DNA of 64,000 bases from Boesenbergia rotunda (GCA_024364735.1 JAGFNQ010000711.1:107360-171359); one strand, 5' to 3'; positions 33,501-44,001 are shown, counted from the stretch's first letter. The notes: generated by a model from the letters alone, not told the origin. Made by a program: numbers and translations.

Positions 33501-36107
33501 GATTCAGACTAAATTGCTCATATTAATATTTTCCACTTTATAGTTTCTAGTATCTCCACGCCTCTATCTTAGCATTCTAATTTTGCTATCTTAAAATTGT
33601 GCACACGTTGCATGTAACAGCACAACCTTACAATCTACAAGTATGGCAAATCGTGGTCCCCACGGGATGGACAGATGGTTAGTGCGTGGATGTTGCCATC
33701 AAGAGGTCTGGGGGTCAAATCCGGGCTAGTAGCCCTCGTGATTTACCTCCTCCGTGTTGGCCCTGAGACGGGTTGGCGGAGGCGCTAGGGGCGAGCGATT
33801 CGCCTTTTTTTCCACCAAGTATGGCAAATCGTACCAAAGGCTAAAATTTTGCCTTTTAGCCTAAAGGAACACAACGATCACATAAGACTACAGAAGTTTC
33901 TTCCCCCACTAAGTCTTTCACCTATTAATGATGATTTCATCAATATTCCTTTTTTTATTGAATAATGAATCTAAGATATCTAAAACTCTTCTAGAAAATC
34001 ATCATCTATCTTAACTATTCCATTAATTTGTTTCTTGTTACTAAAACTGCATATCATATCTTCTCTTCTTGTTCAAATTATCTTAATATGTTTAGTTTTT
34101 AAAAAACAAAATTGCCCATAATTCAAAACTTCAAAGATGTGACACGTGCTGCAGAGATGTGACTATGTTAACATGATAGAATTACACAAGAATCATAGCT
34201 ACTATATGGTACAAGGTGAAGAAGGTTCATATAAGCTGTGCCATTATTAGTTTTCCCTGCAGAAAACAACTCAAAGAAAATTTAGGATTGCATATTAGAC
34301 AAACAATAAGAAGCACTGAACATGTTTGACACACAATTAACTCTAGTTGACTTGTTGCAGTCAGTCATAGAAAAAGATGAAGTGAGCATTTCATAAACAG
34401 AAAACAATTATTCTGGCATATGTTATGATGAGTAACATGCATCACCTTATACACTGTTCCAAACCCACCACGGCCTATCCTATTGCTCGGATGAAAATTA
34501 TTTGTAGCTGATCTCAGTTTTTTATAGGAGAAAAGCTTTATGTTCTTGTTGGATGGATACCCTGCATAGAGAAAGCAGAAGATCATGTCATAATAGATAT
34601 CTGCAGGCTACCTATCATTAATGACACCTCAGCTGCTGTCATATCATCCTCGGTAGACCGTAATGATTGAAGAGAAAATACACAGCTTAAAATTATATCA
34701 AAATTAATCCTTCAAAATCTAAACCAGAGAAACAGATAAAAAAAGGAAGACCTGAAAACCGTTATACTAACCTGACATGAAAGGGAAAAGAAAGAATTAG
34801 AAATAATGTCAACCTTAAAAACAAGAATAGAATCACCTCTCTTCTTAAATCGACCATCTCCTAGAAAGTGTTGCAAAATAAAATATCAGAAAAATCACTT
34901 GATGAATTATCCTTGACTTCAAAAGAAATTTGGAGTTGAAAGACGAATCCAATTTTAGCACAACAATAGATAGTATCTACTTACCTAGTGACTCCTCACT
35001 TAATACCATTGAACCTTTAACTAAACTCCAGTGTTTAACGAGAAAAGAACCTCCAGAAAGCATCAGACAAAATGTGAAAAAAACTCTTACCACATTTAGG
35101 GGTGCATCTCTTGAGACTAACTATCCTTTAATCAAGTATCCTAAAAGGCGTCCTGATGACTCAACAATTTTATGGATCATTCCATGTGCTATTAATCATA
35201 ATCTATACCTGCACTGATCGCACTAACCTAAAGCCCCAAAATAACCAAGTTAAATGAACCAAAGGACAAATAGAAATATGCAAAAGTAAGTGGCATTAGA
35301 CCTATAGTTGTCTGATGAGTGCATTACTTTTCCATGACAGTCTTGCAAAAGTAATGCCACTCTTATACAATTAGGGTGGCATTACTTTTGTATTTGCATG
35401 TCAATCTTGCAAAAGTAACGCCACTTAACAAAAAAAAAACAAATATATGAGACCAAGTATGAGGCTGGCTTGTCCACTAAAAAAGTTATTAGTTGCCTTG
35501 GTTCCTTTCTTTGGTAGTGATTTGGAGACTTATATGTTCTCCACTCAACTTTTGGCAAGCCAGAGAGATACAAAAAACAAAAATGGTTAAGAATAACACA
35601 CACTCAACTTTTGGCAAGCCAGAGAGATACAAGCTAAGGTAGGTCGATGCTCATCCGATAAATAACACATACCAAACTAACATAGTTCTTTTCTATTTGA
35701 CCAACCTAACACCAATCAAATTTTAACTCTTATGGCCCCTCTAATTTCATATTCTTGCTCAACAATCTAATATTATGACAAACTCAATAAGCATTCCAAG
35801 TGAACAATTTGGTTAGGTCATATAAATCCAAGCAATCGAAAATACAATATTTGGCATTCTGATTCTGTGGGATGCAAGTGATTCAGATAAAGCGACAACA
35901 ATTAACACAGCACTACAAGATTTTCCCATGTCACCACCATATCAACATTGCCATTCTTCGGCCATATAAACTTCTTGAAGATAATATAATAAAGAGAAAA
36001 GAAATAAATAAATAAACTATATTGAATTTCTTACATCCTGATTCTTGCTCGGAATGGCGATGATGTTTTGTCCTTGATAGTAAAACACAGCAGCAAGAAC
36101 AAGTCAT
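18584..36107 (-). CDS. Receptor-like cytoplasmic Ser/Thr kinase (CRPK1/At1g16670-like)
   Basis: Six exons: 36107-36035, 34561-34446, 20839-20629, 20545-20308, 19795-19645 and 18934-18584. They make 1140 nt, 379 residues, with all junctions in frame. The start MTCSCCCVLLS is Cys-rich and may be lipid-anchored, since no signal peptide or membrane span is seen. The kinase domain runs about 48-325: glycine loop GRGGFG (54-59), Lys75 in VAVKV, catalytic HRDIKASN (Asp173), DFG (Asp191), APEYAMKG. All key residues are present, so it should be an active RD kinase. The Ser/Thr-rich tail ends TEISPR. The family sits at the plasma membrane in stress signalling. Intron 2 (20840-34445) is about 13.6 kb because of nested transposons. 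A rival small exon near 34835-34862 gives a stop when joined, so I left it out. Exon 1 is the least certain part. Confidence 0.88.
21139..22311 (-). mobile_element. SIRE-like LTR relic (family C), reverse, in kinase intron
   Basis: It starts TGTTGG with a GGCTAGAGGGGATTGAATAG block that matches the reverse complement of the end of LTR A (GGCTAGAGAGGGGGGTGAATA). Near 22255-22311 a block ending GGGCATGACTGTACCA resembles the reverse of the LTR A start (CAGTCTGGCCCTGATTGTTGT). The middle (21560-21920) has many AGTTGACT/AGTCGACT motifs. No internal coding sequence and no clear target duplication. It lies just left of the copia element. Confidence 0.6.
22341..24638 (+). repeat. 5' LTR of copia I
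   Basis: Bounded TGTTAG...CCAACA. A TATA box (CTATATAAGG, about 23987) is followed by a CT-rich leader, which suggests the U3/R border near 24015. A strong hairpin lies at 23530-23576. Short apparent ORFs in the last 600 bp recur in the 3' LTR and are not genes. Confidence 0.95.
23530..23576. other. GC-rich hairpin in LTR U3
   Basis: GTGGCCGGCC and AAAGAGGGTG on the left pair with CACCCTCTTT and GGCCGGCCAC on the right, around a 3-nt loop with one 5-nt bulge. The 3' LTR has the same structure at 31480-31526 and copia II a diverged one near 50876-50925. It is GC-rich in an AT-rich LTR. Confidence 0.75.
24640..24651 (+). other. Copia I primer binding site
   Basis: TGGTATCAGAGC, one base after the LTR end. 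This is the classic plant copia site complementary to the 3' end of initiator tRNA-Met. Confidence 0.9.
24652..26357 (+). other. Copia I untranslated leader with internal repeats
   Basis: About 1.7 kb without a gene. The first 300 bp are full of GGAAATTTTCC-like AT palindromes. The block GAGCCTCGGGGAGCC occurs three times (about 25099, 25183 and 25240). A GTTG(A/T)TGGACACATCCA block occurs twice (about 25761 and 25863). All recur in copia II, so they are family features. Confidence 0.8.
26358..30323 (+). CDS. Ty1/copia Gag-Pol polyprotein, one in-frame stop
   Basis: An open frame of 1183 residues is stopped by TAA at 29907-29909, then the same frame stays open to 30323. Gag is 1-260 with a CCHC knuckle at about 239-252 (CHHCGKEGHWRRNC). 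Protease has DTG at about 288. Integrase has an HHCC finger at about 427-465 and DDE residues (HTDVC, RSDRGGEY, NGVSERRNR) to about 600. RT spans about 815-1060 with YVDD near 980. RNase H lies at about 1150-1230 (YTDAS, TEAEYIA). The stop falls inside RNase H and fits a single C-to-T change of a Gln codon. Another odd point is Arg in place of Gly in the integrase VCGPMS motif that copia II keeps. The frame ends inside the 3' LTR. Confidence 0.93.
30296..32588 (+). repeat. 3' LTR of copia I
   Basis: 2293 bp, about 99 percent like the 5' LTR. Just before it lies the purine tract AAGTGGGAG, the likely polypurine primer. A CTAGGTG block near 23279 of the 5' LTR is shortened here. Confidence 0.95.
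32991..33429. mobile_element. hAT-type MITE with 8-bp target duplication
   Basis: Ends TAGGGGTGTCAA and TTGACACCCCTA are perfect 12-bp inverted repeats. GAATTTAT flanks both sides (32983-32990 and 33430-33437). An 8-bp duplication and TAGGGGTG termini are diagnostic of hAT. The 439-bp interior has repeated TCGGGTCGGGTT sequence and no transposase, so it is non-autonomous. The ORF at 32996 is only its GC-skewed interior. Confidence 0.92.
33655..33815 (+). mobile_element. tRNA-derived SINE with 17-bp target duplication
   Basis: A 161-bp body has a pol III A box (TGGTTAGTGCGTGG, 33676-33689) and a B box (GGTCAAATCCG, 33713-33723) about 23 bp apart, and ends in a T-rich run. CAAGTATGGCAAATCGT occurs directly before (33638-33654) and after (33816-33832), a perfect target duplication as expected for LINE-driven insertion. 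It is antisense to the host kinase gene. Confidence 0.92.
35344..35420. repeat. Small inverted repeat CAAAAGTAATGCCAC
   Basis: CAAAAGTAATGCCAC is followed 15 nt later by its exact reverse complement, then by another CAAAAGTAACGCCAC. It lies in the first intron of the kinase gene. No target duplication noted; it may be a remnant of a small MITE. Confidence 0.55.
35542..35632. repeat. 32-bp direct duplication
   Basis: A 32-bp block starting CACTCAACTTTTGGCAAGCC occurs at 35542-35573 and 35601-35632, identical, 59 bp apart. It lies in the first kinase intron. Confidence 0.8.
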
Positions 36108-38030
36108 ATCAACTTCACGTGCCTTGAGCTATGTATTTTGATTGAGGTCAGGAGATAATAAAAATACCTGTGAATAAAAATGTTATTTTATTTGCACTCT
36201 GAGATCTGAAGGGATGAAGCTAGTACAAGTTCAGTAGAGCTTGGCATGAAAATTAAATAAAAAAGATCGCAATCCAGCTTTTTAAAATCCAGTTGTTATC
36301 AACAGTAAAATACAATTGGAGATATATGCTAAATCATAATATGACAATCTATAGAATACAATAGAAACTAACTTTACGAGGTTAGAATAATTGCATGCAC
36401 AACAATGATGGCTTAAGTTACAACTACATGCCCACATACAAGACAAACCCACCCAACTCTGGAACCCTTACCATTCCTAGGCAGGATTCTCATCCTCACA
36501 AACTTGCCTAGAATGTAAAGCCTCTCAATTCTCTTGAGATCTTACACGACAAGGTACCATTGTAAAGAAGAGCTATTTTAGGAATTCTTTCACATAACCC
36601 CTTCTCATGTAGTTGTAGCCCCTTCCCCCTTTCTGCAACTGACTTTCTTCCACCACATTGATTAAGCAAATCCTAACGATTCCCTTTGCTATTTCGTATT
36701 CCCATTCGACAATGACCAATCCACCACCAATGTCCTCTCCCTTTCCAAGTCTCCTTCCTCCTTGTGTAGTCCCTTCCTACAGTCTCAACCTTTGTAGTCT
36801 CTATCCTTCATTTCTGAGGTTAGAGACCCTCTTGTTCCCTCCTCTTGTAGCCCCCTCTTATTCAGCTTCCACAGGTTGTGAACTTATCAACCTTTTACAG
36901 CTACATACATGCAGACTCAGACAAACACACACACAAGGATCATGACCCTCTCCTAACTTCCCATCTAGCACTAGTGAACCTCTGTTTGGCGTTCTCGAGC
37001 AGTAACCACCATTAATGCCCCCTCCCAGCAGTGCAATGTCAGGGAAGAAAATCTTGGGTGGTCTATTTGAAGAGTCCTTGGAAGAGACAATAAATTGGAA
37101 AGTGAGTTCTCTTTTATATTCTTGGTCAGCCTAATTTTAAAGGCAATTTTTTGCCAACAAGGGATGAGTGCTTGAAGACTTGCATTTCTCTTTTATCTAC
37201 TTATCTCACCTGGAAAATTATTTGTTCCTTCTTGTGCATCTATGCCTTGTTCATAGATTGAACTATGTAACATTCGTGTTTGTTTCTTACATTGTTGTAT
37301 TTGATCATCGAAATGTCAAGTTGGTTCTATTTCTCTGATGCTTTAGGTGAAAAACCTTCTATCAACAACATTAGTGATTATAATAAGTCATCAAAAAATA
37401 ATGTCTGTTCAACATTTAAAGAACTCTGTAAATACTTGGCATTCTCACTGATAAAAAAACCATGTACTAAATATAATGATTCTAAACATCCATTTCTTCA
37501 AAGAAAGAAACCGATGTACAGTTCGACAGGATCTCAGTACCCATTATTAATAAATTGGGTATTTGCTTCAACTAACTTACTAAATTCCACCCTTAAACTA
37601 ATTAACACCAAACTTATAAAGCCCATGTTCAGTTGCTGCTACTTGTTTCTTGACGGTATCCATGTTCCTAGCATTTTTGAATCAGCAGCGCATACACTCC
37701 CTTCATTGCACCTTAAAGCAACTAAATCGTTTTTGTTAGCAGTGGCATAAAACAACTAAGGTGCACAATTTGATATCAAAAGTTTGCAACCATAAAAATA
37801 ACACCATCTAGTAGCAAAAGTCAATCTCAATTGAGAAGGGCATCAAGCTCCCAAATCAATATTAAGACAATTCAACCTTCTAGAAGTTTTTCCTTCCTGA
37901 ATCACAGGGCAGGGGTAAGATAAAAGCAGAATCTCGATGTAATGTGCCAAACAGCACCACCACAACCTCTTCCATAAATCATCCACGAAAGAAAGAATAA
38001 GAATAAAGATGAAACCAACCAAGGGGAAGA
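36108..38030. other. Upstream of kinase start codon, no coding gene seen
   Basis: AT-rich with C/T-rich patches. Open frames at 36658 and 37280 show no family features and are probably chance. It may contain a 5' UTR intron of the minus-strand kinase gene. Confidence 0.4.
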
Positions 38031-38034
38031 TCCG

Positions 38035-38300
38035 ATGCTACATCTCCACGTTACGCATCGAAGCCAGTCTCTTCCATTCCCCCGAAAATTTTTCGAAGAA
38101 AAAAAACCCGAACCCCTAACTGGAATTCGGAGTAGGAATCGAAAGCCGAAGGCGATCTGGCTAAGAAAGAAGAGCGGGGAGCAAAAAGGGAACTCCTCCG
38201 GCGGCTGGTGGCATAGCGATCTCGCTCTCGCTCTCGCTGCAAGAGACGACAGTGACGACGAAAGCTGAACAAGGGAACCAAGACACGAAATAAATAAAAG
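38035..38300 (-). promoter_or_regulatory. Possible 5' noncoding exon of the kinase gene
   Basis: A GC-rich island with a CTCGCT repeat stands in AT-rich sequence. On the minus strand it looks like a plant leader, with a short uORF (MEETGFDA, stop) ending at a GTAACG donor-like site. It would then be spliced to the start-codon exon near 36107. This rests on composition only. Confidence 0.35.
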
Positions 38301-39297
38301 AAAGAGAATTCAACTAAAAGTTGGCTTTTCCGAAATAAATGTTGTCAGCAGAGGGAAAAGTGAGGCTGCCTTTTTTCCATCTGGCGTCGCCGGCAGCGTT
38401 CCAGGAATGTTCGCCACGTGGAGAGGAAGCAGAAACGACGGCTAAGGTTAATATTTCATTTTGCTCCCCTATTTTATTGAAGATAGGTAATTGAATAAAA
38501 TAATATCCACGTGCAAATTACGAGTTTCGGAAAATTATTAGTCATCCCATGTTTTTCGAAATACCTAAATCACATATTTAAATTTTAAAATTATCAAATT
38601 ATATATCTAATATTTATTTTATCCATTCTAATTGATCGATCGAATGAGAACAATTTTACAATATAACATTTCATTAATTAATTATTATATTATAGAAATT
38701 AATTGGTGAAATTTAACTTATCAACAATGAGTTAAAAAAATTATTATTCTTAATATAATATTTTAAATTAATATTTAAAAGTATATCATGAAAGCTAAAT
38801 AAACACATAAAATCTGACGTAATATCATTCCGAACTTTTTAAATCTATCGGTCGATTTTGATTTCAAACATTAATTTGTCATATCATATTGAGAATCAAT
38901 CTTTTTAATGTTAATTTAATTTTTTAATAAATTACTATAATATAATAATTTATTACTCTTATAAATAATATCTGCATCAATTCGGATGGATAAATATAAA
39001 ATTGAATAGGTGATTTAATAATTTTAAAATTTAGTTGTAATTTGAATATTTCATTATTTTAAGTACGTGATTCCATAAAAAGAAATGTGAAATCTGTTTA
39101 CATAGAATAAAAAATTAATAGTTTGGCAGAAATGGTTGATTTATAATTTTATTTATCAAGGGAAAAGAAAAACCAATTTGATAAATGATAATAATAATAA
39201 TAATAATAATTAAAAAAAATTAGGTCTCTTTCATCTATCCCTTCACCTCTTCGACTTCACCAATTCTCACATTGTCACCATCAAGCAAAGACTTCGG
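38300..39297. other. AT-rich intergenic with ATA microsatellite
   Basis: No gene seen. (ATA)n stands at about 39187-39211. Its right end abuts the inverted duplication. Confidence 0.6.
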
Positions 39298-39914
39298 CAG
39301 TTCGGATCCTCTGCGACCAAAATTTCTCTGCACCTCTGCGCCGAGCAGAAAACGACAAAAAAAACACGTGCCGTCCGCGTGACTTTGCGAGTCATTCCTT
39401 CTCGCCGAACCGCGCGTCCCGCTCGCGATAAAAAAAACTCTCTGCCCTAAATCCCGAGTGCGTCGCCCTTCTCCTTCTCCATCGTGTGCTCGATCGCATG
39501 CCAAGATCAGCCCTGGCGAGCTCAGCCCTTCTCCCCTCTCCCAGCCCCGGCGTCGGCGTCATCTCCTGAGGCCGTTCCCCAGCCCCGGCGTCGTGTGCTG
39601 CCCAGCGATCCGATTGAGGCGTCGGGTCGCCGAAGGCGGACGGCACACGTGTTTTTTCACCAGAGAAGGCTGTGTCTGGAAGTCATGAAGCGAACAACCA
39701 TCTTGTCTTCTTTGAGGGCTGCACATTTATTTTTGACTTAGAAGATCTGCTGAGGTCTTCTGCTGAGGCTCTGGGGAAAGGGACATATGGGACTACATAT
39801 AAAGCTGTGCTTGAAGATGCAACTGTCGTGGCGGTGAAGCGGCTGAAGAAAGTTGGAGTCGGAAAGAAAGAGTTTGAGCAGCAGATGGAGATGGTAGGGA
39901 GGATAAAACATGAA
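39298..39914 (+). repeat. Left arm of a 617-bp inverted duplication
   Basis: From CAGTTCGGATCC to ACATGAA this segment is repeated in inverse at 42016-42632, also 617 bp. The only difference I found is A versus G (Lys to Glu in KRLK(K/E)VGV). It contains a GC-rich leader and the first kinase exon of the fragment at 39650. The spacer is 2101 bp. Confidence 0.93.
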
Positions 39915-41332
39915 AATGTAGTAGGGTTACAAGCATATTACTTCTCAAAAGATGAGAAGCTCATGGTGTATGACTACTTCAGCCAAGGCAGCGTGGTAAA
40001 CTGCTCTTTACTTGGTATTTTTGTTTATTTTAGGTGTAGCAATGAAGTGAGATTGCCACTTCGAGATTTTACATTGTTATATTATGGCTGATACTTGTTA
40101 GTTTACGCTGGTAGCCTTCAGTTGCCTACCCTTCTCCTACTATAAATGTACTCTATTTATATTGTTTGACATAGAACATTTAGATTTAGAGACTAGCCAA
40201 CTTCATTAAAATGGTCAATCAATTTATCAGGTAGCTATTATAGTCTTTCTTTTAACTCCTGGCTTTTAGGACAAAGTAGTGTTGACCATAATGCGTTACG
40301 TTATATGCCATCAACATCTTTGAATTTTTTTTCTTGGTATAGTAATAAGCATTATTTATGATATTAGAAGCACTAGTTTATAGCGATCATACAGATTAAC
40401 CATGTTAATTCCTTACTCATGTATGTAACTTTTCTTTAGCAACGACTGTTTTATTGAAGAACAGGTATCACTGATTACTTCAGTTTGTAGTTCTTTATTC
40501 TAATCCTCAAGCTATTTGCATTCAGTTTAGGGAATGCCTTATCTTTATTTTAGGTAAATTCATCAATTCTCTTGTATTTTTCATCAAAACAATGATCTTT
40601 ATTCTACTTCCATTGAGCTAAAGTTTGTATTATCCTTTTAATGTAAATAATGCCAGATGCAATAGGATGATTTTTAATATTTTGCAACAAACAGAGGAGG
40701 GCAGGACAGAATTCCTTTATGTTGGGAAATCAGGCTTAAGATATCACTTGGAGCAATCAGCAGCAAGAGGAATCACACATATCACGTATTCACAACAAAA
40801 GCAATGGGAAACTTGTCCATGGGAACATCAAATCATCCAATGTTTTCTTGAACAGCCAGCAGTGTTGCATATCTGATCTCGGCTTGTCATCCCTCGTTAA
40901 TTCAATAGTTCGAACTGCACCTCGAATGGCAGGCTACCGTGCACCTGAGTTGGTTGATACAAGGAAGGCTACCCAAGCCTCTGATGTCTACAGCTTGGTG
41001 TCCTCTTGCTCGAGTTGCTCACAGGGAAATCTCCCATTCATGTAAGGGGTGTTGGTGATGAGGTGGTTCATCTTGTTCGTTGGGTTCAGTCTGTTCGTGA
41101 GGAATGGACCGCCGAGGTGTTTGATGTAGAACTCCTGCGTTCTCCTAATATCGAAGAGGAGATGGAGGAGATGCTTCAGATTGCAATGTACTGTGTTGCA
41201 AGGAATCCAGATCCAAGGCCCAAGATGGCAGAATTGGTCAGAATGGTCGAAGGAGTTAGAAGGTTCGATAATGAAAACCGACCTTCAACTGAATCTGGAT
41301 CAGCAGCCTCAACACCAGGACAACAAATTTAA
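39640..41332 (+). pseudogene. LRR receptor-like kinase fragment, broken
   Basis: Part 1 (39650-40000) encodes the juxtamembrane and N-lobe: FSPEKAVSGSHEANN, LVFFEGCTFIFDLEDLLRSS, LGKGTYGTTYKAVLED, VVAVKRLK, KHENVVGLQAYYFSKDEKL. After an intron-like gap, part 2 (about 40690-41332) gives LVHGNIKSSNVF, ISDLGLSSL, AGYRAPELVDTRKATQASDVYS, LLELLTGKSPIHV and EEMEEMLQIAMYCV. It resembles LRR-III kinases of the At4g23740/RLK902 type, which are often catalytically weak (HGN for HRD). The LRR ectodomain and membrane segment are absent. There are frameshifts near 40740-40790 and 41000 (one C missing in the SFGVLL region). It is a pseudogene. Confidence 0.85.
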
Positions 41333-42015
41333 GGACAAACAACTCCAGAATGATTATGTTTTCTCATACATTATAATATTGAAGGATCCCTGGAATGCTT
41401 CTTGCCAGAGGAATCTTTATTTAGCAGTATTCTTTCGCTCTAGTAGTAATATTTCACCAGTTATGAGACCAAATTATCTAAATAAACGATTATTTATCGA
41501 GCTATTGGGTTATAAGAAGTAGAAACACTTTGTGTTTATTTAAAAGCATCGAAAAATTTGAACTGGTGTACATTTCTTTAAGTTCAAACGTGAATCCAAG
41601 AGTCTGATCACTCAACACTATTACCATTCGATTTCTGATTTCTCTGATACTACGTTATTTAAAGAGATCTCACGAAGATAAAGCAGGAAGAACAATCCCT
41701 TCATAAAATCCATGAAACCAGCAATCCAGAAAAATTCTAAAATTACATTAAAACTACCACTCCATGAGCACAAATAAATAAAGATGAAAAAAGAACACAA
41801 GCATTTCAAACTTTTCTACAGATTCGTATCAGATCTCCAGAGGGTGGACGAGCACCAGGGCAAGCAGCATCAACACGTAAGCTATTCCTTAATCAATTGA
41901 TACCCCTGCACAAGTTTACAGACATTTTCCCGTTGAATCCTTTGTATCTTGGAAAAAAAAACGCATCTTTGATAAGGCGTAGCAGGAGAGCCGAATCCAT
42001 GAAACCAGCAATCCC
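41333..42015. other. Spacer between the inverted arms
   Basis: No gene. A 20-bp block ATCCATGAAACCAGCAATCC occurs at about 41708 and again at about 41996, beside the right arm, suggesting a patchwork junction. Confidence 0.55.
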
Positions 42016-42632
42016 TTCATGTTTTATCCTCCCTACCATCTCCATCTGCTGCTCAAACTCTTTCTTTCCGACTCCAACTTCCTTCAGCCGCTTCACCGCC
42101 ACAACAGTTGCATCTTCAAGCACAGCTTTATATGTAGTCCCATATGTCCCTTTCCCCAGAGCCTCAGCAGAAGACCTCAGCAGATCTTCTAAGTCAAAAA
42201 TAAATGTGCAGCCCTCAAAGAAGACAAGATGGTTGTTCGCTTCATGACTTCCAGACACAGCCTTCTCTGGTGAAAAAACACGTGTGCCGTCCGCCTTCGG
42301 CGACCCGACGCCTCAATCGGATCGCTGGGCAGCACACGACGCCGGGGCTGGGGAACGGCCTCAGGAGATGACGCCGACGCCGGGGCTGGGAGAGGGGAGA
42401 AGGGCTGAGCTCGCCAGGGCTGATCTTGGCATGCGATCGAGCACACGATGGAGAAGGAGAAGGGCGACGCACTCGGGATTTAGGGCAGAGAGTTTTTTTT
42501 ATCGCGAGCGGGACGCGCGGTTCGGCGAGAAGGAATGACTCGCAAAGTCACGCGGACGGCACGTGTTTTTTTTGTCGTTTTCTGCTCGGCGCAGAGGTGC
42601 AGAGAAATTTTGGTCGCAGAGGATCCGAACTG
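42016..42632 (-). pseudogene. Right arm: inverted copy of the kinase leader and first exon
   Basis: On the minus strand it repeats the GC-rich leader and the kinase start (SGSHEANN, LGKGTYGTTYKAVLED, VVAVKRLKEVGVGKKEFEQQ), then leaves homology at KHE and runs into unrelated sequence (GIAGFMDSALL). It is too short to be a gene and the kinase core is missing. It would pair with the left arm as a 617-bp RNA stem if transcription crossed both. Confidence 0.9.
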
Positions 42633-43014
42633 AGATTTCGAGCATTGACACTGAGGTAAAATCCTCCAAATCTAAATAGTCAAGTAATTAAAATTAAGGT
42701 TTGAAATTTCGAACACTATACAATTTCAATACCATACGATATGATTTCAATAATTTTCTAATATAAAAAAATAAAAAATATTTTATTAATATTTAATTAT
42801 TATAAATATTTTTTTAATAATTCATCTCCATCGCCATCCCCATCTCCATCTTCATCTCCATCTCTATCGTTAATAAAGAAAGACAATAAAATTAAACAAA
42901 AAATATATTTTTAAAAAAATAATTATAAAAAGAGGGGAAAAGCTACTCTAAACCTAGTCTCAAGCCAAAATGAAAGGACAGAAGGTACAATGACTTAAAA
43001 ACTATCTAGATTAG
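42633..43014. other. AT-rich intergenic
   Basis: A CATCTC-like hexamer run lies at 42826-42869. Nothing else is recognised. Confidence 0.5.
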
Positions 43015-43520
43015 TTTTAAGTGTGCAAGGACTTAAAATCTAAAGAAGTCGAGTAGAAGATACAATGAATGAGAAAGATAGTACGGAAAGAGAGTCGATA
43101 AGCTTGGTACATTCGAGAGACTATAGAAGAATATATTGGTGGAGAAAGAAGGACACGGTCTGAGAGACGAGAAATCAGGAGGAAGTCTGCTTAAAGAAGA
43201 AAATCGGAGTTAGGTTTAGGTGAGCTCAAATCTGGACAGCCAAATTATCACCCAGGCATTGGAAGTCAAAAATTGGTAAATGCAAAGGTTGATCATTCCA
43301 TGCGTCTAGATCGCTTCTAGGCGCCCGAACACCGACACTTAGATCCTTTTAAGACACCTAGATTGGGTGATCATGTCAGTCGAAGTCGTTGCTGAGACGG
43401 ATCAAAGACGGTATCCATGTAAGCAAAATCCAAATGCATGGATCGCTTATAGACTCCTGGAATGCCCGAAGCCATCTAGACACATTGAACGAACGTTGTG
43501 ACGTGGATAAAGATCAGTGA
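43015..43520 (+). repeat. Decayed copy of a dispersed LTR-like repeat
   Basis: It aligns by eye with 44826-45250: GTGTGCAAG-GCTTA, AAGTCGAG(T/C)AGAAGAT and a GTCGGTGGAG-like block. Where the other copy has C or G this copy mostly has T or A, as expected from long methylation and deamination. Confidence 0.6.
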
Positions 43521-43774
43521 ATTGAGGCTCCTTAAAGGGATCGAGACTCCTGGAAGTGTCATGTCAATAAAATAGTCATTTCGACCAATAAATTATAAAT
43601 ACAGATATTGTTATGTTAGTAATCATTTCTAAATTTAGTTTTAGCTATCTATACAATCAAATACTATAAGTGGTTACTCCACCTCCAATCATTTTCGAAG
43701 AAGGAAATTAATAGTGCACTTGATATTGTCTTGAATTAACAGCTATCCAGATTATAAACCAAATAAATCTTTTA

Positions 43775-44001
43775 GGGGACGTTTGGTTTACATTTTCCAG
43801 TCTGTTTTCTATTTTCATTTTCCGTAGAAAATGCGGTTTTCTGAAAAACATGTTTGGTTTGCATTTTCCAATTTTATTTTCCAGAAAAAACATAGCGTTT
43901 TCTGGAAAACTGGAGAATGAAAAAAAGTCATTTTCCAGAAAACTAGAAAATGTGATTTTCTGGAAAATAAAAATGAAAAATGAAACAAACCAAACGCCCC
44001 C
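43775..44001. mobile_element. Tourist/Harbinger-like MITE
   Basis: The left end GGGGACGTTTGGTTT and the right end AAACCAAACGCCCCC are inverted with one mismatch. TTA flanks both sides (43772-43774 and 44002-44004), the 3-bp duplication of PIF/Harbinger. The 227-bp interior is itself full of TTTTCTGGAAAA palindromes and should fold into one long hairpin. Confidence 0.85.

Noticed and set aside
34835..34862. Possible extra kinase exon encoding GDGRFKKR
   Set aside because: It looks protein-like, but joining exon 1 to it gives TGA at the junction, while joining exon 1 directly to 34561 is in frame. It may belong to another isoform.
37280..37750. 156-codon plus ORF
   Set aside because: AT-rich, no recognisable domain, no supporting signals; treated as chance.
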